A DNA stretch of 64,000 bases from Bacteroidales bacterium (lineage in GTDB: Bacteria; Bacteroidota; Bacteroidia; Bacteroidales; P3), in assembly GCA_022482545.1 (NCBI GenBank), contig JAKVOZ010000001.1:124001-188000 (forward strand), given 5' to 3'. Position 1 is the first letter of the stretch; every line of letters starts with the position of its first letter. The notes below the pieces were generated by a model, which ran no database searches, was not told the origin of the DNA, and saw nothing but the letters and a program-made list of their open reading frames with translations. A program made the translations under genes and the position numbers. Below are positions 43,597 to 54,290 of this stretch, piece by piece.

Positions 43597-44497
43597 AATC
43601 TTGTTGTATTTGTTGTTTTAGAAGTTCTTTGTTATCAAATCTTTGTTCTTCTCTTAAAAAATTAAAGAAAGAAATTTTTATCTTCTTATTATAAATATTT
43701 TTAACGAAAGAAAATATAAAGGTTTCTATCGTTCTATTTTTGCCATTGAAAGTTGGGCGAAAGCCTATGTTGGTAATGCCATTATAAGTTGTATCATCAA
43801 TCTCAACTCTTACAGCATAAACGCCATCTTTTGGTAAGATGATGTTCTCTGGTATAGATATGTTAGCAGTAGGAAAGCCAATAGTACGACCAATCTTCTG
43901 CCCATTGACAACAGTTGAACATATACTATAATTTTCGTTTAACATAGTGTTGGCAAGACAAATGTCGCCTCTTTTTAATGCTTTTCTTATTTCGGTAGAT
44001 GATACTTCAATACTATTATAATATATAGCCTGTTTTTCTTGTTCTATCTTTAATGTTTTGTAACACCCATTAGATAAAATCTCTTTAAACTCACTATTGT
44101 TGGGATTGCCAAAATGATTATCATAGCCAAGAAGAAGTATTTTGGGATTGAGTTTTTCTATCAAAATATCAAGAAATTGTTTAGGAGTTAGATGAGAAAA
44201 ATCATTAGAAAATTCAATAAGCAAAAGATAATCAATATTCATTTTTGCTATTTTGTTAAATCTTTGTTCATTAGTTTGAAGCAATTCAACTTTATTTGTA
44301 TTGCAGTTTTTTTCAAGAACTAATCGTGGGTGATTTTTGAAAGAAATGACAACACTTTTAGCATTTGTTTGTTTTGCTTTGTTGGTTAAATCATTAAGAA
44401 GTTGTTGGTGCCCAATATGAACGCCATCAAACATACCTATTGTAATGATTGATGGAAAATTAATATGGTTAATGTTGCTAAAATCTAATATCTCCAA
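43568..44497 (-). CDS. ribF: Bifunctional riboflavin kinase/FAD synthetase
   Basis: RibF makes FMN and FAD. The 309-residue protein has the FAD synthetase domain (SIITIGMFDGVHIGHQQLL, LLLGYDNHFG, SSTEIRKALKRGD) and the flavokinase domain (GQKIGRTIGFPTANI, YNGITNIGFRPTF, IETFIF). I prefer TTG 44497 (LEILDFSNI). The next upstream start, ATG 44539, falls inside the TAATTTTGC promoter box (44525-44517 on the minus strand) and would not be transcribed. Confidence 0.93.
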   Translation of the reverse strand: MEILDFSNINHINFPSIITIGMFDGVHIGHQQLLNDLTNKAKQTNAKSVVISFKNHPRLVLEKNCNTNKVELLQTNEQRFNKIAKMNIDYLLLIEFSNDFSHLTPKQFLDILIEKLNPKILLLGYDNHFGNPNNSEFKEILSNGCYKTLKIEQEKQAIYYNSIEVSSTEIRKALKRGDICLANTMLNENYSICSTVVNGQKIGRTIGFPTANISIPENIILPKDGVYAVRVEIDDTTYNGITNIGFRPTFNGKNRTIETFIFSFVKNIYNKKIKISFFNFLREEQRFDNKELLKQQIQQDYEKANQILS

Positions 44498-44516
44498 TGT
44501 TTTTCTTTTGTTTTTT

Positions 44517-44525
44517 GCAAAATTA
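44517..44525 (-). promoter_or_regulatory. -7 box of the ribF promoter
   Basis: Minus strand TAATTTTGC, 19 nt before the proposed TTG start of ribF. It decides against the longer upstream reading. Confidence 0.55.
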
Positions 44526-44703
44526 CAAAAAAGAAACAAGATAGTTATAAATCTTTACACTATTTCATTGTTTAATAGGAATAAAAGAAGAAAAAAATGA
44601 TAAAATTTATTCAAAAAAAATAAAAATAAACTTGTTAATAAAATATTGAAATATTGTTAATTAAAAAAAAGGATTTAAAAAAAATCTAAAAAAAATAAGG
44701 TAA

Positions 44704-46275
<1,572 letters not shown>

Positions 46276-46289
46276 AAGAAGTTAGGTAT

Positions 46290-46526
46290 ATGAAAATAAG
46301 TATCATAACACCGGACGAAAGTCTTTATAGCGGAGAAGTGAAAGATGCACGTTTGATTGGTCTTGATGGACATTTTGAGATATTAAACAATCATGCACCT
46401 ATTGTTTCTGCTCTTGGTAAAGGTGAGATAAAGTTAATAGACAATCAAGACAAAGAACACTCTTTTAATATTAATGGTGGTTTGTTGGAGATGTCTAATA
46501 ATGAAATACAAATATTAGCACAATAA
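46290..46526 (+). CDS. atpC: ATP synthase F1 subunit epsilon (short form)
   Basis: The 78-residue protein has the beta-sandwich domain only: SIITPDESLYSGEVKDARL, GHFEILNNHAPIVSALGKGE, INGGLLEMSNNEIQILA. The C-terminal helical hairpin that inhibits ATP hydrolysis in E. coli (139 residues) is absent, as is usual in this phylum. It lies 14 nt after atpD. A hairpin at 46557-46580 follows. Confidence 0.92.
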   Translation: MKISIITPDESLYSGEVKDARLIGLDGHFEILNNHAPIVSALGKGEIKLIDNQDKEHSFNINGGLLEMSNNEIQILAQ

Positions 46527-46556
46527 TTTTGTTCTAAATATTATAATAAAAACGTA

Positions 46557-46580
46557 AGAGGCACAAGTAATTGTGTCTCT
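46557..46580 (+). terminator. Hairpin after atpC
   Basis: AGAGGCACAA (46557-46566) pairs with TTGTGTCTCT (46571-46580) with one G-U pair and a 4-nt loop. The T-rich tail is short, so termination strength is uncertain. Confidence 0.5.
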
Positions 46581-46595
46581 ATTTGTAAATACACT

Positions 46596-47069
46596 ATGAC
46601 AGTTTATCTTAGACAATTAACAATAAACGATGCTAATACTTCTTTTTTGTGGCGTAAAGATAAGGAAGTGTTTCAATATACAGACCAGATGTGTGGCAAT
46701 AATCTTACAATAGAAGATGAAAAACATTGGATAGAAAATTCTATTAAAGATAAATATTCAGTTTTTTTTGCTATAATGGTTGATGATGCTTATGTTGGTA
46801 ATGTGTTTCTTACAGATATTAATACAAAAATACCTTATTATCATATCTATATAGGAGAGAAGACGTTGTGGAATAAAAGCATTGGCTACAAATCTTCTTT
46901 ACTTATAATTGATTATGCTTTTAAAACACTTAAACTAAAACATCTCTATCTTTATGTTCATAAAAAAAATCTTTATGCTCAAAAACTTTACAACAAATTA
47001 GGCTTTTCTTATGAGAGTCCTTACGATGATGTTTGGGATAGATTTATTTTGAACAACAAATCATTGTGA
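46596..47069 (+). CDS. GNAT family N-acetyltransferase (RimJ/RimL-like)
   Basis: The 157-residue protein follows the RimJ/RimL-type GNAT plan: VYLRQLTINDANTSFLWRKD, DEKHWIENSIKDKYSVFFAI, IGEKTLWNKSIGYKSSLLII (acetyl-CoA-binding region, with an atypical loop) and LYVHKKNLYAQKLYNKLGFS. The acceptor is unknown. It follows the atpC hairpin by 15 nt. Confidence 0.8.
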   Translation: MTVYLRQLTINDANTSFLWRKDKEVFQYTDQMCGNNLTIEDEKHWIENSIKDKYSVFFAIMVDDAYVGNVFLTDINTKIPYYHIYIGEKTLWNKSIGYKSSLLIIDYAFKTLKLKHLYLYVHKKNLYAQKLYNKLGFSYESPYDDVWDRFILNNKSL

Positions 47070-47121
47070 TATTGAAACTTTTAATTGATTTCAACGTAAG
47101 AATAACAAAAACATTAAAGAA

Positions 47122-47250
47122 ATGAATCACGATTACGAAAAATTTTGCACTTCTTGTGGTGCATCAATTGACAAGAGAGCACAATATTGTCCAAAATGTG
47201 GAGCAAAACAAGTTACGGATAGTAATAATCAAACAAAATACAATGAATGA
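47122..47250 (+). CDS. 42-residue zinc-ribbon protein
   Basis: ATG 47122 opens a short frame with a complete zinc ribbon: EKFCTSCGASIDKRAQ then YCPKCGAKQ (two CxxC knuckles). The frame ends at TGA 47248-47250, overlapping by 8 nt the start of the TM2 gene. In many bacteria a zinc ribbon like this is fused at the N-terminus of a TM2 protein, so this may be a split gene, a frameshifted one or a translationally coupled pair. Confidence 0.7.
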   Translation: MNHDYEKFCTSCGASIDKRAQYCPKCGAKQVTDSNNQTKYNE

Positions 47251-47479
47251 TAATCAAGAAAAAGTTGGTACTGTTAATAAACAATGGCTTATAACAATCA
47301 TTCTTTGTGTCCTTGTTGGAGAGATAGGCGTACATCGTTTTTATAATGGTAAGATAACCTCAGGTATTTTTGAACTTCTAACTTTTGGAGGTTTTGGCAT
47401 ATGGTATCTGATTGATATTATAACGATTGTCTTAGAAAAATTTACAGACAAAGACGGTAACTACATAAAAATAAACTAA
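47243..47479 (+). CDS. TM2 domain membrane protein
   Basis: The 78-residue protein has the TM2 domain: two helices with WLITIILCVLVGEIGVHRFY, the polar NGKITSGIFELLTFGGFGIW and a conserved aspartate in YLIDIITIV. Function of TM2 proteins in bacteria is unclear. ATG 47243 is the start within the overlap with the zinc-ribbon gene; a longer reading from 47156 is a shadow of that gene. Confidence 0.85.
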   Translation: MNDNQEKVGTVNKQWLITIILCVLVGEIGVHRFYNGKITSGIFELLTFGGFGIWYLIDIITIVLEKFTDKDGNYIKIN

Positions 47480-47496
47480 CACAACAATATTTATTT

Positions 47497-48179
47497 ATGA
47501 CAATAGACCAGGTGATAAATCTATTGCTTTCCATGCAAAACGAAGACAATGCAAATGGAATGCAAAGATTTGGTATTAAAGGCAATTTGTTGGCATCTCG
47601 GTAGTAGAACTTAGAAAGATAGCAAAGCAAATAAAGACAGACCATTCTCTTGCATTAAATCTTTGGCAGAGTCCTTTTCATGAAGCAAAACTATTAGCCA
47701 CAATGATTGCAGATAAACAACAGATGACAGCAAAAGAAATGGATTGTTGGGTTAAAGACTTTTATGGTTGGGATATTGTTGACCAAGCATGTAGTAATAT
47801 CTTTAAATATCTGTCGTTTTCGCAAGATAAGGTTTTTGAGTATGCCAAAAGTGATGAGGAATATGTTCGTAGAACTGCTTTTTCACTTATTGCAACGATG
47901 ACTTTCAATAAAAAAATACCAGATAGCAAGTTTGAGGAGTATCTTCCTTTGATAGAAAAATATTCTTTTGATGAAAGAAACTTTGTTTGGAAAGCAGTTG
48001 ATTGGGCATTGAGAAGTATAGGAAAAAGAGATATGTATCTTCACGATAAGGCTCTTCAAGAGGCTGATGCTTTGCTTTTGTTGAACAACAAGAACAGCAA
48101 GAAAATAGGCAGAATATCACAGAAAGAACTTCTTGATGAAAAAACTATTTTGCGAATAAAAACAAAAGAAAAAAAATAG
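47497..48179 (+). pseudogene. AlkD-like DNA alkylation repair protein, frameshifted
   Basis: ATG 47497 reads MTIDQVINLLLSMQ...MQRFGIKGNLLASR and stops at TAG 47602-47604. The family continuation ISVVELRKIAKQIKTDHSLA, NLWQSPFHEAKLLATMIADK and later DEEYVRRTAFSLIATMTF and FVWKAVDWALRSIGKRD runs in the next frame to 48179. Loss of one G near 47592-47594 explains it. AlkD-type HEAT-repeat glycosylases remove alkylated bases. The C-terminal 158 codons from ATG 47703 remain open. It may be a sequencing error, since the rest is well kept. Confidence 0.8.
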
Positions 48180-48213
48180 TAATCTTCGTATTGCGTTAAA
48201 ATAAAGAGATAGT

Positions 48214-48297
48214 AAAATGGATTGCTAATCCGTTAAAATGGATTCAAAAACTATTTTACTGGAATCAAAAGACATTTTATTGGATTAGCAATCCATT
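48214..48297. repeat. 21-nt modular array E (four units)
   Basis: Exact 21-nt units start at 48214, 48235, 48256 and 48277: GGATTGCTAATCC, GGATTCAAAAACTATT, GGAATCAAAAGACATT and GGATTAGCAATCC. The first and last are reverse complements, and TTTTT follows the last. It lies 3' of the AlkD-like gene and is followed by AGTGAATAATT words. Confidence 0.88.
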
Positions 48298-48374
48298 TTT
48301 AGTGAATAATTAAAAGTGAAAAGTACTTCGCTACGGTTGAGGATAGAATAAAAACATAAACATTTTTAAATACA

Positions 48375-50228
48375 ATGAAACAAAAAACAAAAGACAATAT
48401 ATTCATAGGGTTTATTTATTACCTAATATCTACAATTATTCTTGCTTTTCAATTCTTTTTCTTCTTAATATCAAATATGCAAAGTGTGTATATGGATTTT
48501 GGAGGTTGGGTATTTTATGTTGTTTCGTGTTTGTCGCATGCAGCAATAGTTGTTTTGATACCTTTTATCATCTTTTATCTTCTTCCAACGTCTTTGAAAC
48601 TTAAAAGAAACATTGCGTTAAGTTTAATGCTTATTGTCGTTTTATGTATTAATGTTTTTGTGGTTATAGATAAATTTGTTTTTTCTCTTTATAGGTTTCA
48701 TCTAAATGGTTTAGTGATGAGTATGTTTTTTGGTGTTGGAAGCAAAGATATATTTGTTTTTGATTGGAGATTATATCTTAAAGCAATACTTATTCTATTG
48801 GTTTTTATTGGATTAAATGTTGGCGGAATATTTTTATCAATCAAACTAAATAAATTGTTAAAAAACAAGAAAAGATTTAATATTATTGCTATCGTTTCAA
48901 TTCTTTCTTTAACTGTTCTGGCAAATGGTATTCATGTTTATGGTTATGCAATGCAAAAAAGCAGTATTGTAAAAAGTTCAACGTTCATTCCTTATTATTA
49001 TCCTTTGACTGCCAACAGTTTGCTTGACAAGATGGGCATATATTCAAAAGAAAAGTTTAATCAAGGAGAGTTTGACAAAGAATATTCAACAGTTAATTAT
49101 CCTAAAAACAAGATAGAATATGGAGTAAGTGAGAAAGATAAGAAACCAAATGTAATAATAATTGCAATAGATTCTTGGAACAGAAGAACATTAACGCAAG
49201 AAACTATGCCAAATACATATAAATTTGCAAATTCTTGCGAATGGTATACTAATCATTTTAGTAGTAGCAATGGAACACGAGGAAGTATTTTTGGACTTTT
49301 TTATGGTATTTCATCAATATATTGGAAAGATTTTGATTTAGCACAAAAACAACCATTACTTATTCATTCTTTTGTAAAATATGGCTATCATTGTCAAACC
49401 TATCCAAGTGCTACTTTGCTTTCTCCTCCTTTTGCTAAAATAATATTTAAAGAGATAAAAAATCTTAATGTTGGTGGTGTTGGCAAAAACACTTATGAGG
49501 CAGATTGTCTTCAAACGAATAAGTTTATAACAGATTTAAAGCATTATGATGGTAACAAACCAATGTTTGCGTTCTTGTTTTATGACCTTGCACATGCAAT
49601 ATCTTTACCCAAAAACAAGATAACACATTTTTCTCCTTCATGGAAATATGCAGATTATACGGCATTGAATAACAATATGGACCCTACGCCGTATTTTAAT
49701 CTTTATAGAAACTGTGTATATCAAGTTGATTCGCTTGTAGGTAAGGTTATTTCTGCGATAAAAGATAAAGGAATAATGGATAACACCATAATAATTATCA
49801 CAGGCGACCATGCACAAGAATTTAATGAGAACCACAAAAACTATTGGGGGCATAACGGAAACTTTTCTAAGGAACAAATATGCGTACCTTTATTATATTA
49901 TTACCCAAACTGCCAACCAAAGAAAATGAATTATCGTACAACTCATTACGATGTACCAACTACGCTATTAAGACAAGTATTTAAACTAAAAAATCCAACA
50001 TCTGATTATAGTATGGGAAAGGATTTGCATGATGTATCTTCACGTTCTTGGCATTTAGTTGGCAGTGATATAGATTATGCGTTCATTGTTGATAAGGACA
50101 TCATAATAACAAAGAAACCAAATGGAACAATGGAGATTTATGATGCTAAAATGAATCCTATCAACTATTCTCCGAACGCAAAAACATTATCTAACGCAAT
50201 AAAAAAGATGAATAGTTTTTACAAATAA
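48375..50228 (+). CDS. YejM/PbgA-like inner membrane sulfatase-fold protein
   Basis: The 617-residue protein has five membrane helices in the first 200 residues (DUF3413-like) and a periplasmic alkaline phosphatase/sulfatase domain: PNVIIIAIDSWNRRTLTQE with the metal-binding Asp and a Thr at the nucleophile position, SNGTRGSIFGLFYG, and ITGDHAQEFNENHKNYWGHN with the metal ligands. YejM/PbgA (LapC) binds lipid A and tunes LPS synthesis in E. coli; relatives include LTA synthases and phosphoethanolamine transferases. The metal residues look intact, so it may be a transferase. Confidence 0.82.
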   Translation: MKQKTKDNIFIGFIYYLISTIILAFQFFFFLISNMQSVYMDFGGWVFYVVSCLSHAAIVVLIPFIIFYLLPTSLKLKRNIALSLMLIVVLCINVFVVIDKFVFSLYRFHLNGLVMSMFFGVGSKDIFVFDWRLYLKAILILLVFIGLNVGGIFLSIKLNKLLKNKKRFNIIAIVSILSLTVLANGIHVYGYAMQKSSIVKSSTFIPYYYPLTANSLLDKMGIYSKEKFNQGEFDKEYSTVNYPKNKIEYGVSEKDKKPNVIIIAIDSWNRRTLTQETMPNTYKFANSCEWYTNHFSSSNGTRGSIFGLFYGISSIYWKDFDLAQKQPLLIHSFVKYGYHCQTYPSATLLSPPFAKIIFKEIKNLNVGGVGKNTYEADCLQTNKFITDLKHYDGNKPMFAFLFYDLAHAISLPKNKITHFSPSWKYADYTALNNNMDPTPYFNLYRNCVYQVDSLVGKVISAIKDKGIMDNTIIIITGDHAQEFNENHKNYWGHNGNFSKEQICVPLLYYYPNCQPKKMNYRTTHYDVPTTLLRQVFKLKNPTSDYSMGKDLHDVSSRSWHLVGSDIDYAFIVDKDIIITKKPNGTMEIYDAKMNPINYSPNAKTLSNAIKKMNSFYK

Positions 50229-50358
50229 ATTAATACAAAACATCAAAATATCATTAAATATTAGATAGTCTTAATTAAAAAAAATAAATATAATAAAAAA
50301 ATAATCAGTCAATTGAGTAGAGGCAGCAAAAAAAATATAAAAAAAAGTCTAAAAATAT

Positions 50359-50390
50359 TTTGGTAGGAAATAAAAAGTGTGTAATTTTGC
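50359..50390 (+). promoter_or_regulatory. rRNA promoter
   Basis: TTTG (50359-50362), a 19-nt spacer and TAATTTTGC (50382-50390) match the Bacteroidota consensus closely. Transcription would start near 50396, giving a leader of about 245 nt. From about 50417 to 50640 that leader is extremely purine-rich (runs of GA, AGAG, GGAG) with almost no C. Confidence 0.8.
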
Positions 50391-50522
50391 AACTCCAAAC
50401 TTCGGAGCAGGGATGCTAAAAAGAGATAGAGTGAGAGAAGAGGGGGAAGAGATAAGAGGAGTGAGGAGAGAAGAGAGAAGAGAGAGAAAAAAGAGAGATC
50501 ATTGAAAAAGAGATAAAGACCT

Positions 50523-50534
50523 AAAGTAGCGTAA
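50523..50534 (+). other. Pre-16S processing stem, 5' arm
   Basis: AAGTAGCGTAA (50524-50534) is complementary to TTACGCTACTT at 52262-52272, on the far side of the 16S gene; ACCT (50519-50522) and AGGT (52278-52281) can add further pairs. This is the expected RNase III stem that brings the ends of pre-16S RNA together. Confidence 0.75.
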
Positions 50535-50641
50535 AGAGTATAAGAGATAGAGATATTGAATATACGGAAGAAAAGGTAAGAGAAAGAGGCAAAAAAGAAA
50601 AAGCCTCGTCAAAAAAGAGAATATCCGAGAGAGAGATTAAT

Positions 50642-52174
<1,533 letters not shown>

Positions 52175-52261
52175 AGAGATAGAAAAAAAATAAAAAAAAG
52201 GAGAGAGGAGAGAGAGAAGGAAGGATACGATAAAAAGAGACAGAGAGTAACTTACTTTTAG

Positions 52262-52272
52262 TTACGCTACTT
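52262..52272 (+). other. Pre-16S processing stem, 3' arm
   Basis: TTACGCTACTT is the exact complement of 50524-50534. Its presence shows that the sequence just past the 16S gene is the true spacer of this gene. Confidence 0.75.
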
Positions 52273-52299
52273 AAAATAGGTTTTTATAAAGAGATAAAC

Positions 52300-52373
52300 A
52301 GTTCCGTAGCTCAGTTGGTTAGAGCACTACACTGATAATGTAGGGGTCGGCAGTTCAACTCTGCCCGGAACTA
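52300..52373 (+). tRNA. tRNA-Ile (GAT anticodon)
   Basis: A complete cloverleaf: acceptor stem AGTTCCG (52300-52306) with CGGAACT (52366-52372), D arm GCTC/GAGC, anticodon stem CTACA/TGTAG with loop CTGATAA (anticodon GAT at 52334-52336), variable loop GGGTC, T arm GGCAG/CTGCC and discriminator A at 52373. CCA is not encoded. It is the usual first tRNA of a 16S-23S spacer, 125 nt after the 16S end, but no tRNA-Ala or 23S follows. Confidence 0.95.
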
Positions 52374-52386
52374 CAAACATAATTTT

Positions 52387-52475
52387 AAATCATTAACTTA
52401 TAAATCATATAAGTTACAAATCATTAACTTAAAATCGTTAAGTTATAAAATCAATAAGTTATAAATAAAAATCAT
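52387..52475. repeat. 15-16-nt degenerate tandem after tRNA-Ile
   Basis: About six imperfect units of 15-16 nt: AAATCATTAACTTAT, AAATCATATAAGTTAC, AAATCATTAACTTAA, AATCGTTAAGTTATA, AAATCAATAAGTTAT. TAACTTA and TAAGTTA are reverse complements, so neighbouring units can pair. It occupies the place where tRNA-Ala and 23S would normally be. The rest of 52374-52747 is AT-rich with one promoter box. Confidence 0.7.
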
Positions 52476-52635
52476 TGACTACGTTTTTGATTACGTTTAT
52501 TTATGTGGTTTAAGTTATTACTTATTCAAAATGAGATTTGTTTAAATAATTAAAATCAGTATAAATATATAATACAATTAGTTGAGAAGAAAATTAATCG
52601 CTTTTTATTATTGTAACGATAATAGAAATAATTGT

Positions 52636-52644
52636 TATCTTTGC
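52636..52644 (+). promoter_or_regulatory. -7 box before the Cys-rich/ankyrin-like gene
   Basis: TATCTTTGC, about 105 nt before the start codon at 52748. An ATTG at 52610-52613 is the nearest -33 candidate (22-nt spacer), so the promoter call is moderate. Confidence 0.45.
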
Positions 52645-52747
52645 AATAATATTGTTGATTAAAAATTAAGACGTTATTCAGTCAAAATACTCCTATGTAT
52701 GAAAATATGGACAGAAAAACAATACATAAAATATTCTTATAATTGCT

Positions 52748-53539
52748 ATGGCATATCCAAAAATAATAAATAAAGATTTAATAGTCGCTATCTATAAAAG
52801 AGACATAAAAACACTACAACAATATTTGGAAAAATATCACAAAAATGTTATTGTAATAGAAATGTGTGATTGTTTTGAAATGGGAGAAGAATGCGACTAT
52901 AAAGACGATTGCAAAGAATGTGAATATTGCTATAAGATAACTGCCTTTGAGTTAGTATATGCCTTATGCAATATATTTAGATATTATGAAGAAAAAGATT
53001 ACAATATCTATAAATCTATGATGGATTTGTTTTTTAATATACCAATAACACCTATTTTGCCAAAGATAAACTATGGTGATTTCTCTTTTATAACATATAA
53101 TGATGATGTTTATGATTATTTTGAAGACTATGATTTTGTAAAATATAAACCAAAGGATATAGATATACAACTTGCCAACTGTGGTATGAAACATAAACAA
53201 GAGGAGGTTATAAAGTTATTAAAACAAGGAGCATCGCCTTATATAGAGAATGATTTAGATTTAAATCAAGACAATATTTACACTTATTATAATGTTGCAC
53301 CAATGTTAGATACATTAGAGACTGATATTGAATTTATTATTACGTGTTTAATTGATGATATAATTGCTAATGAGTATAAAGAAGATTCGTCAAAACTTTC
53401 CTTTGTTAACACTTTTATAAATGTCCTTGTGGCATCTGCACATATTGAGATATTGTCCATTGTAGATAAGTATATATTGCCAGAAGTTAGAAAGAAAGGA
53501 GAGGAATTGATGCAAAGGAAATTGGGAGAGGTTGAATAG
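52748..53539 (+). CDS. Hypothetical protein with ankyrin-like segments
   Basis: The 263-residue protein has an N-terminal Cys cluster (MCDCFEMGEECDYKDDCKEC, EYCYK) that could bind metal, and a middle segment LANCGMKHKQEEVIKLLKQG with ASPYIEN that matches the ankyrin helix-turn-helix pattern. Other ankyrin-like pieces are degenerate. The rest is acidic and Tyr-rich. It has no signal peptide. It stands alone between the tRNA and array F. Family not recognised beyond the ankyrin resemblance. Confidence 0.6.
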   Translation: MAYPKIINKDLIVAIYKRDIKTLQQYLEKYHKNVIVIEMCDCFEMGEECDYKDDCKECEYCYKITAFELVYALCNIFRYYEEKDYNIYKSMMDLFFNIPITPILPKINYGDFSFITYNDDVYDYFEDYDFVKYKPKDIDIQLANCGMKHKQEEVIKLLKQGASPYIENDLDLNQDNIYTYYNVAPMLDTLETDIEFIITCLIDDIIANEYKEDSSKLSFVNTFINVLVASAHIEILSIVDKYILPEVRKKGEELMQRKLGEVE

Positions 53540-53554
53540 TTTTCATTTCAGTTA

Positions 53555-53638
53555 AAAATGGATTAAAGAACTATTTTACTGGAATCAAAAGACATTTAAA
53601 TGGATTAAAGAACTATTTTACTGGATTAGCAATCCATT
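53555..53638. repeat. 21-nt modular array F (four units)
   Basis: Exact units start at 53555, 53576, 53597 and 53618: GGATTAAAGAACTATT, GGAATCAAAAGACATT, GGATTAAAGAACTATT, GGATTAGCAATCC. The ends AAAATGGATT and AATCCATTTT are inverted copies. It lies between convergent genes. Confidence 0.88.
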
Positions 53639-53639
53639 T

Positions 53640-53715
53640 TCAGTTAAAAGTTAAAAATGAAAAGTTAATAGTGAATAGTGAATAATGAATAGTGCGAAAT
53701 GAAAAGTGAATAAAC
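53640..53715. repeat. Low-complexity AGTGAATA/AGTTAAAA words
   Basis: Tandem short words (GTTAAAAGTTAAAAATG, AATAGTGAATAGTGAATAATG, AGTGAATAA) of 7-8 nt. The same words flank other 21-nt arrays: 30935-30990 and 33060-33094 (reverse complement), 48299-48325, 59898-59922 and 60009-60045. Confidence 0.65.
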
Positions 53716-53716
53716 A

Positions 53717-53762
53717 AACCCTCACATGCGTCTAGCAATAATCCCCGCCACGGTTGTGGCTA
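53717..53762 (-). repeat. Isolated GC-rich hairpin repeat (GCCAC-AACC-GTGGC type)
   Basis: On the minus strand GCCACAACCGTGGC (53760-53747) is followed by GGGGATTATTGCTAGACGCATG. This is the same unit found five times after the HU-related gene. The outer part CCCTCACATGCGTCTAGC also occurs at 63154-63171. The repeat begins inside the acetyltransferase gene and supplies its last codons. Confidence 0.85.
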
Positions 53763-54276
53763 TATACATTAAGATAAAGGGTGTGGCGTATTGTTTCAAA
53801 TGATGGAAAAGATGTTGTCGGTTGGTCTTGATGAAACATTACAATTAATTCCAGCGATTGTCCTTGCTCGGTGTAGGGCGGTTGTATGTATCTCTGAACA
53901 AAAGACTCAAAACCAAGACGCTTATAAAACATTATCCTTTTCTTACTTATCTCGTTTGTTGGTAGTTCTACTTCAAGAACAATGTTAGCGTTTATGTTGT
54001 TGATTATATGCGATATGGCTTGTGTGCCAAGATGATTGCCTCTTAGAGTTTTGTCAATAGCAAAATGTTCTACATAAACAAAGTCTTTGAAAAACCACAA
54101 AGATATTATTCCAACAAAGAGAGAGTCTTGTTCAATGACGAAGAAAGAATAATAGTCTTGTTGGTTTAAGTCAAGAATAGAAGACCACTCACGTCTTTCA
54201 TCAAAGGGAAAACAAGCAAGATAAAGTTCTTTGGCTAAGTGCTTAAAAGAAGATTTGTCAAAAGGGGTGAGAACCA
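53732..54276 (-). CDS. GNAT family N-acetyltransferase with repeat-derived C-terminus
   Basis: The 181-residue protein has GNAT motifs: VEHFAIDKTLRGNHLGTQAI (acetyl-CoA loop RGNHLG) and FYKRLGFESF. The last nine residues, SHNRGGDYC, are encoded by a GC-rich hairpin repeat shared with the HU-related locus, so the original 3' end was probably replaced. ATG 54276 is preferred over TTG 54286. It lies 14 nt after the sigma gene stop in a GT2-sigma-GNAT operon. Acceptor unknown. Confidence 0.82.
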
Positions 54277-54290
54277 TAAAAGACAATGAT

